In this document: piece after piece, positions 1 through 6,684 of the stretch
Layout: the number at the start of each line of letters is the position of its first letter
Position numbering within the stretch: the stretch's first letter is position 1
DNA from: Planctomycetota bacterium
GTDB lineage: Bacteria; Planctomycetota; Phycisphaerae; UBA1845; Fen-1342
Length of the DNA: 35,214 nucleotides
Assembly: GCA_018814045.1 (NCBI GenBank)
Contig: JAHJAR010000282.1
Span: 1-35,214, forward strand
Reading direction: 5' to 3'
Program-made: the position numbers and the translations under genes
The notes under the pieces: generated by a model
Seen by the model: the letters and a program-made list of their open reading frames with translations, nothing else
Databases searched by the model: none
What the model was told of the DNA's origin: nothing

Positions 1-10
1 CCCTTTCCAA

Positions 11-69
11 GGGTGGGGGACTGATTCGAGCGCGAGGGGCTCTGGGTCATTCAAGTCCGTCCCCCACCC
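11..69. repeat. Imperfect palindrome at the left edge (REP-like)
   Basis: Perfect 11-bp inverted arms lie at 11-21 (GGGTGGGGGAC) and 59-69 (GTCCCCCACCC). The helix can extend about nine more positions inward (22-30 against 50-58) with two mismatches and two G-T wobbles. Bases 1-13 add a small CCCTT/AAGGG hairpin. The composition resembles dispersed REP-type palindromes, but only one copy is visible here, so the class is inferred. It overlaps the sequence just upstream of the small membrane protein at 83-298. Confidence 0.5.
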
Positions 70-82
70 CGTTCGACCGCCT

Positions 83-298
83 GTGGGGCGGCCGAAACGG
101 GATGGGGCACCCGCGGGCCGGACTCGTCGTCGCTGTGCCATTGCCGCGATAGCGTTTCTGCTGTTCGGGGCGTCCGACGTCGTCGAGGTGCAGACGGGGG
201 CGTGGTGGCGGCCGTTCTGGCTGCTGTTTTGGAAGGGAGCCTGCGTGCTGGCGTTTGTTGCCCTGCTGGCCGACCACGTCCGTGAACGGCGACGATAA
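83..298 (+). CDS. Small two-helix membrane protein, unknown function
   Basis: A 71-residue ORF with a basic N-terminus (residues 1-17), a first hydrophobic helix at about 18-28, a short segment with the motif VVEVQTGAWWRPFW at about 33-46, a second helix at about 47-63 and a basic tail ending RERRR. This hydrophobic, tryptophan-rich layout looks like a genuine short inner-membrane protein, and from memory similar proteins with an xTGAWWRPxW motif occur as hypothetical proteins in planctomycetes. The start is uncertain: GTG at 83 is the first good candidate, but the frame stays open back to the window edge through the palindrome. Function is unknown, and it has no evident link to the flagellar genes downstream. 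Confidence 0.55.
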   Translation: MGRPKRDGAPAGRTRRRCAIAAIAFLLFGASDVVEVQTGAWWRPFWLLFWKGACVLAFVALLADHVRERRR

Positions 299-847
299 CG
301 CCGCTCTGCCCGGCCAGATCAAGGCCTCAGCCAACCCGCGCCTGCGGTATACGCAGAAGCTGCCGGTGACGCGCAGCGCTTGCCGCCCGAGCACGGCCCG
401 CGGGTGTGGCGCAGTGCAGGCCAAGATTGAGCCTCGGTCGTCTCAAGTGCCGCTACTGCAAATAGTTGCGACAGCGTGCGGCGGCGCTGGCGGTTGCCCT
501 GGGCGCGGTTTGGCACGGCGTCTGCCTTCGACGGGATGCGTGTCATGCAATCAGTCCGCAAGGAGCGCGGTGCGCGTGACACGAGCGGTGATGGAGTCGC
601 GCCATGCAGGAGCACGAATACGGCACCACTGGCCCAGCGGTGTCGTCGCTGCCCGGATCACACGCCGATGATCAGACGCAGTGTGTCGTGCCGGATTGCG
701 GATCCGCGCCGCGGGATTGGAGCGAACTGGGGCGACGGGTGTTGGCCGAGGCCGCACGGCAGGCACAGATCACAACGGCACATGCCGCCGGGTATCCGTT
801 CCTGCCGGGGTTGGCATCGGCCATGGAGCCAGCCAAGGAGGGCAGCC
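299..847. other. Stretch with no convincing gene
   Basis: About 550 bp between the small membrane protein and the 848-952 mini-ORF. Several overlapping ORFs exist on both strands (the longest, 604-993, is 129 codons), but none has a good ribosome binding site, a recognisable domain or a clear coding signature. The only feature I can name is the sigma-54-like motif at 511-525. It probably acts as the leader and promoter region of the flagellar operon. Confidence 0.5.
511..525 (+). promoter_or_regulatory. Candidate sigma-54 (RpoN) promoter
   Basis: TGGCACGGCGTCTGC fits the sigma-54 -24/-12 pattern: GG and GC are separated by exactly 10 bp, and the motif has one mismatch to the usual TGGCACG-N4-TTGC. 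It lies about 465 bp upstream of flgF on the same strand, and RpoN commonly drives hook and basal-body genes. The distance to flgF is long, and chance matches occur in GC-rich DNA. Confidence 0.35.
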
Positions 848-952
848 ATGGTCGAGCGGTTCGTGCGTGCCGTGGCGGTCACTCGGCCAACCCCGTCCCC
901 GCTTATGGTCGCTGGGCCGTTGACGGAGATCGTCCGGAGCTGGGTGCACTAG
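848..952 (+). CDS. Possible 34-residue peptide ahead of flgF
   Basis: An ATG at 848 follows a near-perfect Shine-Dalgarno AAGGAGG (835-841) by six bases. It opens a 34-codon frame ending TAG at 950-952, 37 bp before flgF. The peptide (start MVERFVRAVAV, end EIVRSWVH) has no motif I recognise. It could be a real small protein or a leader peptide coupled to flgF. The strong ribosome binding site is the only real evidence, and the frame overlaps a longer, weaker ORF. Confidence 0.3.
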   Translation: MVERFVRAVAVTRPTPSPLMVAGPLTEIVRSWVH

Positions 953-989
953 GGGGCACCCGGCTGCCGTCGTGCGGGGAGGTGCCGCG

Positions 990-1742
990 ATGATTTACGG
1001 CATGTACCAATCCGCGGCGGGTATGATGGTCAACGAATACCGCCAGGACTTAATCGCGAACAATCTGGCGAACGCTGATACGGCGGGTTTCAAACGCGAG
1101 ATCGCGACGTTTGCCGAGCGGCTACCGGCGTCGGTGGCTGGCGAGCGGCGGGGGCCGAGCAACGACATGTTGCAGGGGCTGACGGGCGGGCTGTGGCTGG
1201 GGCGTACGCACACGGACTTCAGTGAAGGGTCATTCGCAGCGACCGGCAATCCGCTGGACGTTGCGCTCGAAGGGCCGGGCTTCCTGATGGTGCAGGTCGA
1301 CGGGGAGCAGTTGCTGACCCGCGACGGCCGAATGTTGATGGATGCCGATGGGCGGCTGCTCGCGGCCGTGGATGGCGCTGAGATTCTAAGCGAGGCCGGC
1401 GCGCCCATCCGGCTGGACCCGCGTGGCGGCAGCCCGTATGTCGATTCGGAGGGGCGCATCTTCCAGGATGATGCCGAGGTCGCGCGGCTCGGGCTGCGGG
1501 ACTTCATCGATTACCGCGTACTGCAAAAGGTCGGCACTGGGCGGTTTCGTGCGGCCGGCGGACGGCAGATTGCCCCCGCCGCGCGCGCGCATGGCGGGTT
1601 CATCGAGAGCTCGGGCGTCGAGCCGGTGAAGGAACTGGTGAGCATGATCGAGGCCGCCCGAGCGTACCAGCTCAATGCCGAGATGGTCTCGTTGCAGTCC
1701 CAATCGCTGGGACAACTGATCAACCAGGTGGCGCGCGTGTAG
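990..1742 (+). CDS. flgF: Flagellar basal-body rod protein FlgF
   Basis: Rod protein of the FlgF/FlgG family (250 residues, usual FlgF length), exported by the flagellar type III system and assembled in the proximal rod. The N-terminal helix carries the family signature (SAAGMMVNEYR then IANNLANADTAGFKRE, about residues 7-37). The middle holds the FlgE/F/G-like beta domain (NPLDVALEGPGFLMV, about 87-101). The C-terminus ends with the rod helix (SSGVEPVKELVSMIEAARAYQ, about 208-229). ATG at 990 is chosen over the upstream GTG at 972 because GGGGAGGTG at 976-984 sits correctly before it. Assignment as FlgF rather than FlgG rests on the classical FlgG that follows and on divergence in the middle. 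It is the first clear gene of the flagellar operon. Confidence 0.9.
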   Translation: MIYGMYQSAAGMMVNEYRQDLIANNLANADTAGFKREIATFAERLPASVAGERRGPSNDMLQGLTGGLWLGRTHTDFSEGSFAATGNPLDVALEGPGFLMVQVDGEQLLTRDGRMLMDADGRLLAAVDGAEILSEAGAPIRLDPRGGSPYVDSEGRIFQDDAEVARLGLRDFIDYRVLQKVGTGRFRAAGGRQIAPAARAHGGFIESSGVEPVKELVSMIEAARAYQLNAEMVSLQSQSLGQLINQVARV

Positions 1743-1839
1743 GTGCGCAGGCGGCGGAGTTGAGGCCAGGATAGAACACCGGCGGTGCGCCGCGGGGCTG
1801 CGCGGGCCGCAGAGAATGGTGCCAAGGGAACGCTGAGCG

Positions 1840-2640
1840 ATGGCAATCACTGCCTTGCATACTGCTGCGACGGGGATGCAAGCCCTGTCGACCAAGATCG
1901 ATGTGATCGCCAACAACATCGCGAACGCCGAAACACCGGGTTTCAAGGCGAGCCGCGTGAACTTCCAGGATCTGCTCTACCAGTTGCGCGCCCAGCCGGG
2001 TGTGCAAACCAGCACCGAGACAAATACGCCGCTGGGAACGCAGATTGGCCTGGGCGTCGCGGTGAGCAACACGCAGATCCTGTTCAAGCAGGGCTCGGCG
2101 ATGCAGACCGGCTTCGGGCTGGACGCGATGATTCAGGGTGACGGGTTCTTCCAGATCGAATTGCCCGGAGGCGGAAGGGCGTACACGCGCGCGGGTAACT
2201 TTGTGCGGAACGCCAACGGCGAGCTCGTGCTGGGCAACAGCTTCGGTTTCCGCCTGCAAGACTCGCCCACGATTCCCGAGGAGGTCTCGACCGACATGGT
2301 GGCCCTCTCGAGTGATGGGCAGGTCGTCGCCACGCGCGCGGACGGGACGATTGAGAACCTCGGGCAAATCACGCTGGCCCGCTTTGCGAATCCATCTGGG
2401 CTGATTCAGCAGGGTTCGAACGTTTACCTGCAAAGCGGGGCGTCGGGCGAACCGATCGAGGGGCAACCCGGCGAGGACGGCATGGGACACCTGATTCCGG
2501 GGCACCTGGAACTCAGCACGACCGAAGCGGTGACGGAATTGGTTGAACTGATCAAGACGCAGCGCGTGTTCCAGATGAATTCGCAGTCGATTCAAACCGC
2601 CAACGAGGCTCTGCAGGTTGTGGCACAACTGAAGCGGTAG
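1840..2640 (+). CDS. flgG: Flagellar distal rod protein FlgG
   Basis: Distal rod subunit of 266 residues, close to the usual 260. It crosses the periplasm inside the P and L rings. The N-terminal helix has the classic signature (ALHTAATGMQAL, then IANNIANAETPGFKASR, about residues 5-40), followed by the beta domain (MIQGDGFFQIELPGGGRAY, about 97-115). The C-terminal helix contains ELSTTEAVTELVELIKTQR and an AYQ-equivalent VFQMNSQSIQTANE. It follows flgF by 97 bp and precedes flgA by 36 bp on the same strand, a common order in many bacteria. The N- and C-terminal rod helices are intact, so it should be functional. Confidence 0.96.
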   Translation: MAITALHTAATGMQALSTKIDVIANNIANAETPGFKASRVNFQDLLYQLRAQPGVQTSTETNTPLGTQIGLGVAVSNTQILFKQGSAMQTGFGLDAMIQGDGFFQIELPGGGRAYTRAGNFVRNANGELVLGNSFGFRLQDSPTIPEEVSTDMVALSSDGQVVATRADGTIENLGQITLARFANPSGLIQQGSNVYLQSGASGEPIEGQPGEDGMGHLIPGHLELSTTEAVTELVELIKTQRVFQMNSQSIQTANEALQVVAQLKR

Positions 2641-2676
2641 ACGCCTGAACACTGAGCACGCGCCGGAGACGAGCGT

Positions 2677-3747
2677 ATGAAAGCGGCATTTTCGCTGGTT
2701 CTGTTGGCGGCCGTGCTCCCCGTGAGTGCTGATGACCTCGTCACGCACGGTGTGAGCCGGCTGCGGCTGCGCGCCCAAGCCAATGTATCGGCGCCGCCGA
2801 CCACGCTGGCGGACGTGCTGGACTTCGCGCAAGCGGACCCGCGACTGCTGCGTGAGATCGGCGCGCGGCCGGTTGAGCCGAACGCATCGGGCACCGCCTG
2901 CCCCGTACTCACGCATGATCAGGTTGTGCGGCGGCTGGAGCAGTTGGGGGTGAACATGGCCCGGGTTCTGGTGGCCGGGCCGCTGAACTGCCGGGTAAGG
3001 TTGGTTGATTCGGCGCGGGGGGAGCCGCGACCCGTCGACGGTGTCGCGGTTGTGGTCGAAGGGGAAGCGGCACCGTTGCTGCGCGAGTGCGGGTCCGCGG
3101 GCGGCCGGAGCCTGGCCGAGGTGTTGCGCGCGTACGTGGCGCGCGAGGTAAGCGATCTGGGAGGCACCCCCGATATCGAGCTGGAGTACGCCGGGCAGGA
3201 GTTTCTGAATCTTACGACGCCGCCCTGGAGCTTCACGGTTCGCAGCAGCGCGGGCGAGCAACTGGGGTTGCGTGAGTTCAAGGTCGCGCTGCGTCGGGAC
3301 GGGCGGGCGCAGCGCACGCTGCACATCGGAGCGCGTGTGCGGCTGATAAAGAATGCATTGGTAGCGGATAAACCGCTGGCAGTCGGGAGTTTCGTGCGGC
3401 CGGAAGATTTGCGGCGCGAGACGCGCGTGTTCGCGGGTGTGAGCGAGTTGGGGCTGGAGCGCGACGAGCAGGTTGTGGGACAGCAACTGAAGCGTTTCGT
3501 CGCCGCGGGTGACCTGATTCGCCGGGGGGATCTGAAAGCGGTCGACCTAGTCAAGCGTGCGCGGCCGGTGACGGTGGTGGGAGCCGGCGAGAACGTGCAC
3601 CTGCGGATCACCGGGGTGGCGCTGGATTCGGGAAGTTATGGCGACGTCGTACGCGTGCGCATCGGCAACTCGCGGGAGGATCGGCGCGAATTGCGTGGCG
3701 TAGTGACCGGCATGGGCACGGTGCGGATTACGGAGGGCGTGCTGTGA
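2677..3747 (+). CDS. flgA: Flagella basal body P-ring formation protein FlgA
   Basis: Periplasmic chaperone for assembly of the FlgI P-ring. A signal peptide is visible at residues 1-18 (KAAFSLVLLAAVLPVSA then DD). The C-terminal half carries the SAF/FlgA fold: KNALVADKPLAVGSFVRPED (about 225-244), RFVAAGDLIRRGDLKAVDLVK (about 273-293) and a final beta domain with V-x-V-R-I-G-N-S (about 324-332). At 356 residues it is longer than E. coli FlgA (about 219). The extra N-terminal part is common in large FlgA proteins. Its stop overlaps the flgH start, and it sits with flgH, flgI and flgG, which supports a ring-assembly role. The ATG follows GGAGACGAG at about 2665. Confidence 0.88.
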   Translation: MKAAFSLVLLAAVLPVSADDLVTHGVSRLRLRAQANVSAPPTTLADVLDFAQADPRLLREIGARPVEPNASGTACPVLTHDQVVRRLEQLGVNMARVLVAGPLNCRVRLVDSARGEPRPVDGVAVVVEGEAAPLLRECGSAGGRSLAEVLRAYVAREVSDLGGTPDIELEYAGQEFLNLTTPPWSFTVRSSAGEQLGLREFKVALRRDGRAQRTLHIGARVRLIKNALVADKPLAVGSFVRPEDLRRETRVFAGVSELGLERDEQVVGQQLKRFVAAGDLIRRGDLKAVDLVKRARPVTVVGAGENVHLRITGVALDSGSYGDVVRVRIGNSREDRRELRGVVTGMGTVRITEGVL

Positions 3748-4547
3748 TGCGCGGGCTGCGTATGCGAACAGGAGCGGTTTACGCAAGCGTATGCGCGTGG
3801 TTGGCGGCCGCGGCATTCTGCGGGCCGGCTGGAGCGCAGAGCAACTCGCTGTTCCGCAGTGGTGGGGCGGTGCAAAGTGCCGTGCCGACCACGCAGCCGG
3901 CGGTTGGCGCGCCACCGATCGTTACGACGCTGGCGCCGGTCGCGGCGCGGACAGTGGCGAGCCCGGCTCCCTACGCCGAGGCCGTCAATCCGGTCCTGGC
4001 ACGGTATTCGGCGATTGCGGTGGAAGTGCCGGAGCCGGAGCGGATCGAGGTCAACGACCTGGTCACGATCATCATTCGCGAGACGAAGTCGTCGCTGAGC
4101 GACAGCAAGATGAAGTCGGAGAAGGACTGGGCGCTGGAGGCGGAGTTATCGAAGTGGTTCCGGCTCGATGTGCATGACCAACTGGTGCCGCAGACGTTTG
4201 CCGGGGGGACTCCGGGAGCGAAGTTCGATTTCGAGAATCAGTACGAGGGCAAGGGGAAGCTGGACCGCAAGGACACGCTGACGACCCGCGTGACCGCGCG
4301 GGTGGTCGACGTGAAGCCCAATGGGACGCTCGTGCTCGAAGCCGCCAACAGCGTCGAGGTGGACGAGGAGAAATACAACGTCACGCTGACGGGCACGTGT
4401 CGGAGCGAGGATGTGACGGCGCAGAACTCGGTGCTGAGCACGCAGATCTTCGGGCTGCACATCGACATACAGCACACCGGTGCGGCGCGCGACGCCGCCC
4501 GGCGCGGCTGGCTGATGCGGCTGTTTGACCTGGCGCGACCGATCTAG
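3747..4547 (+). CDS. flgH: Flagellar L-ring protein FlgH
   Basis: Outer-membrane L-ring subunit surrounding the distal rod. Family motifs are LVTIIIRETKSSLSDSKMKS (about residues 105-124), FENQYEGKGKLDRKDTLTTR (about 161-180), GTLVLEAANSVEVDEEKYNV and a C-terminal IDIQHTGAARDAARRGWLMRLFD. The N-terminus has a hydrophobic signal. FlgH is normally a lipoprotein, but the only candidate cysteine here (AAAAFCGPAGAQ, near residue 25) lacks a proper lipobox, and an AGA-Q signal peptidase I site follows it. The start ATG at 3747 overlaps the flgA stop; a GTG at 3744 is an alternative. Length from the ATG is 266 residues, slightly longer than the usual 230. Confidence 0.92.
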   Translation: MRGLRMRTGAVYASVCAWLAAAAFCGPAGAQSNSLFRSGGAVQSAVPTTQPAVGAPPIVTTLAPVAARTVASPAPYAEAVNPVLARYSAIAVEVPEPERIEVNDLVTIIIRETKSSLSDSKMKSEKDWALEAELSKWFRLDVHDQLVPQTFAGGTPGAKFDFENQYEGKGKLDRKDTLTTRVTARVVDVKPNGTLVLEAANSVEVDEEKYNVTLTGTCRSEDVTAQNSVLSTQIFGLHIDIQHTGAARDAARRGWLMRLFDLARPI

Positions 4548-4613
4548 GGCGGACCATCACGGCGACCCTGCGGCTCATCGGAGGCCGTGGGCGCATTAAG
4601 GGAGCGAACAAGA

Positions 4614-5726
4614 GTGGTAAGCCGGTGGCAAACCATGGCTCTGGCAGGCGTGCTGCTGGCGCAGGCCACGCTGACCGTCTCGGCCGAGGTGCGGGTGCAG
4701 GACATTGCCCGTTTGCAGGGCCAGCGCACCAACAAGCTGATGGGCTATGGACTGGTCGTCGGCCTGAACGGGACCGGCGACGGGGGCAAGAGCGCCAACG
4801 CGATGCGGGCCTTGATGGCCCTGCACCGCCGCTATGAGCAACCGGTGCTCGATGTGGCCGAGTTGCGGGCCAATGACACGGTGGCGTTGGTCGCGGTGGA
4901 AGTGACCATTCCGGAGCACGGGGCTCGTGAGGGCCAGACGCTGGACGTCGTGGTCTCGGCGCTCGGTAACGCCAAGAGCCTGGCCGGGGGGCAATTGCTG
5001 ACCACGCCGCTCCAGGACGCCACCCTGACCGTGCTGGATATTCTGGCGTTTGCCGGGGGGGGCGTGGCTCTGCCCGACAGCGAGAACCAGCGGCGCGGCA
5101 TCATTCGTCGGGGGGCCACGCTGGAACAGGATTTCTACTACAGTTTCATTGATGGCGAGTACATCACGTTGGTGCTGCCCGACGAGCAGGCGGGTTTCCC
5201 ACTGGCCCGCATGGTGGCCCGGGCGATCAACCACGAACTCTCCAGCCCGGCCGAGGGCGGCGCGGGGGAACGGGGCGAGATGGGGCTGCTGGTAGTGGAG
5301 TCGGCTCCGGCAGAGGCGCTGGGGCCGAAGAACGTGCGCGTGCGCATTCCGCGTTTCGAACTGGCCCGGCCGGCCAACTTCATCAGTCGCGTCTTGCAGA
5401 CACCGCTATTCATGCTGCCGGAGCAGCCGGCGCGCGTCGTGATCAATCGTACCACGAAGAATATCTCGTTCACCGGCACGGTGACAATCTCACCCACCGT
5501 ACTCCAGATCCCCGGTCTTGGGACGGTGAGCGTGGGCGGGGCGGGCGGACAGTCTGGCGGGGCGGGCGTGGTGGGGCTGGACACGGCTCAGGCGGGCGGC
5601 GTCGAGTTCCAGGAACTGCTGGCAACGTTGTCGAAGATCAAGCTCACGCAGCAGCAGATGGTGGAGGCGGTCGAGCATTTGCATCAGACCGGGACGCTGC
5701 ACGCGCAGTTGGTCTATACGGAGTAG
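4614..5726 (+). CDS. flgI: Flagellar P-ring protein FlgI
   Basis: Periplasmic P-ring subunit, 370 residues, the normal family length. A Sec signal peptide (MALAGVLLAQATLTVSA then EVRV) starts the chain. Signature blocks are VRVQDIARLQGQRTNKLMGYGL followed by VVGLNGTGDGGKS (about residues 25-60), the ASALGNAKSL-type block VVSALGNAKSLAGGQLLTTPL, the RVVINRTTKNISFTGTVTISP region and the C-terminal LSKIKLTQQQMVEAVEHLHQTGTLHAQLVY. GTG at 4614 is chosen because AAGGGAG (4598-4604) precedes it by nine bases; an in-frame GTG at 4587 lies upstream of that site. It follows flgH by 66 bp and precedes flgJ by 8 bp. Confidence 0.95.
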   Translation: MVSRWQTMALAGVLLAQATLTVSAEVRVQDIARLQGQRTNKLMGYGLVVGLNGTGDGGKSANAMRALMALHRRYEQPVLDVAELRANDTVALVAVEVTIPEHGAREGQTLDVVVSALGNAKSLAGGQLLTTPLQDATLTVLDILAFAGGGVALPDSENQRRGIIRRGATLEQDFYYSFIDGEYITLVLPDEQAGFPLARMVARAINHELSSPAEGGAGERGEMGLLVVESAPAEALGPKNVRVRIPRFELARPANFISRVLQTPLFMLPEQPARVVINRTTKNISFTGTVTISPTVLQIPGLGTVSVGGAGGQSGGAGVVGLDTAQAGGVEFQELLATLSKIKLTQQQMVEAVEHLHQTGTLHAQLVYTE

Positions 5727-5734
5727 GTGGGCAG

Positions 5735-5800
5735 ATGGACACGGGTATTTTGCCAGTATCCCGACACGGCGCCATGACGGCCACGTGGCAGCCGGCGGTT
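5735..5800 (+). repeat. TGILPV-type dispersed repeat inside the flgJ start
   Basis: The DNA encodes TGILPVSRHG followed by AMTATWQPA and contains several short inverted segments (GGGTA...TATCCC, CCACGTGG, TGGCA...TGCCA). From memory, peptides beginning TGILPV and continuing to an HGRDGHAT-like motif come from small palindromic repeats found many times in planctomycete and verrucomicrobial genomes. Only one copy is in this window, so the repeat status is not shown by the sequence itself. Confidence 0.4.
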
Positions 5801-6136
5801 GCCACGCGGAAGCGCGTGGACGTCGACGTGTTGCTGGCGGCTGGGCGACGGCTGGACCCCAGCGATCCGGCCACGATCCGGCACGCGGCCAGCAAGTTGG
5901 CGTCCGAGCTGTTTTTCGCACCACTGCTGGCCGAGATGCGCAAGCTGCCCTTCGGCCGTGAGTATGGCCAAGGCGGACGCACCGAGGAAGTCTTCGGCGA
6001 GCACCTCGACCGGCAGATGGCCGACGCGGTTGCGGCCGCGGACTGCGCCGGGCTCACGACACAACTGGCAACACGTTTGCAGGGTGGTCGGCCGGCGCGC
6101 GAGATGGGCGGCAACACCACCATGGTGCGGGAATGA
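5735..6136 (+). CDS. flgJ: Rod-binding protein, FlgJ N-terminal domain only
   Basis: A 133-residue protein with the FlgJ rod-capping domain (IRHAASKLASELFFAPLLAE, about residues 48-67, and EEVFGEHLDRQMADAVA, about 84-100). It lacks the peptidoglycan hydrolase domain of enterobacterial FlgJ, as is usual outside the gammaproteobacteria, so rod penetration needs a separate lytic enzyme. It sits between flgI and flgN and its TGA overlaps the flgN ATG (ATGA). The first 20 residues (TGILPVSRHG core) match a peptide encoded by a dispersed repeat in environmental genomes and are probably not part of the ancestral domain. ATG at 5735 has an acceptable upstream GGAG/AGGTGG; an in-frame ATG at 5774 would remove most of the odd part. 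Confidence 0.8.
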   Translation: MDTGILPVSRHGAMTATWQPAVATRKRVDVDVLLAAGRRLDPSDPATIRHAASKLASELFFAPLLAEMRKLPFGREYGQGGRTEEVFGEHLDRQMADAVAAADCAGLTTQLATRLQGGRPAREMGGNTTMVRE

Positions 6137-6681
6137 ATAAGAGTCAGACCACATTGCAAGTTGTAGCCAGTGGCGCGGCGTTGTCCGAGACCGCCGAGGG
6201 CCTCGAACAACGCCTGAGTCGGCTGCAAACGTTGCTGAGACGGCTGCTGGAGCTGGCGGAGGAGAAGCTCACTGCGCTGGCACGTGCGGACACTGAGGTG
6301 TTGCAGCGCTGCGCCGCCGCGGAGGCGGAGGTCTTGGACGAGGCGTTTCGGCTGGAGCAGGAGCGCGATGCAATTGTTGCTCGACTCGCGCATGGTTTGC
6401 AGTGGCCGAAGGGGCGGGCGGTGCATGTGACTGAATTGGCGGGACGTTTGGGCGAGCCGCTTGCTTCACGTATCCGGGCCAGGAGTATGGGTTTACGCGA
6501 AGTGGCCGGTGCGTTGCGAGAAAAAAACCGCCTGACTGCGAGCGTGGCACAAAACCTGCAATCGCACGTGCGTGGCATCTTCAGCGAGTTGGCGAAGGTC
6601 AACCAGGAGACTGTCGTGTACGGACCGCACGGAGATCACAAACACACCAACAAGCGTTCCTGGGTGGACGCCGTAGGGTGA
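6133..6681 (+). CDS. flgN: FlgN-family flagellar export chaperone
   Basis: Predicted cytoplasmic chaperone that holds the hook-filament junction proteins FlgK and FlgL before export. It has 182 residues, almost entirely alpha-helical, with a heptad-like N-terminal helix (about 20-80, LSRLQTLLRRLLELAEEKLTAL) and a basic central helix, the usual FlgN_FlgK coiled-coil layout. The C-terminal tail (from about 160) is histidine-rich and looks unstructured. Sequence identity in this family is low, so position is the main support: it overlaps flgJ by four bases and is followed three bases later by flgK, the standard flgN-flgK-flgL order. Confidence 0.82.
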   Translation: MNKSQTTLQVVASGAALSETAEGLEQRLSRLQTLLRRLLELAEEKLTALARADTEVLQRCAAAEAEVLDEAFRLEQERDAIVARLAHGLQWPKGRAVHVTELAGRLGEPLASRIRARSMGLREVAGALREKNRLTASVAQNLQSHVRGIFSELAKVNQETVVYGPHGDHKHTNKRSWVDAVG

Positions 6682-6684
6682 CCT

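Noticed and set aside
604-993. 129-codon ORF on the + strand upstream of flgF
   Set aside because: No good ribosome binding site, no domain, and it overlaps the start of flgF; its last third reads like non-coding sequence.
1720-3486. 588-codon antisense ORF over flgG and flgA
   Set aside because: Shadow of GC-rich genes; proline- and arginine-rich with no domain, while the sense frames are clear flagellar proteins.
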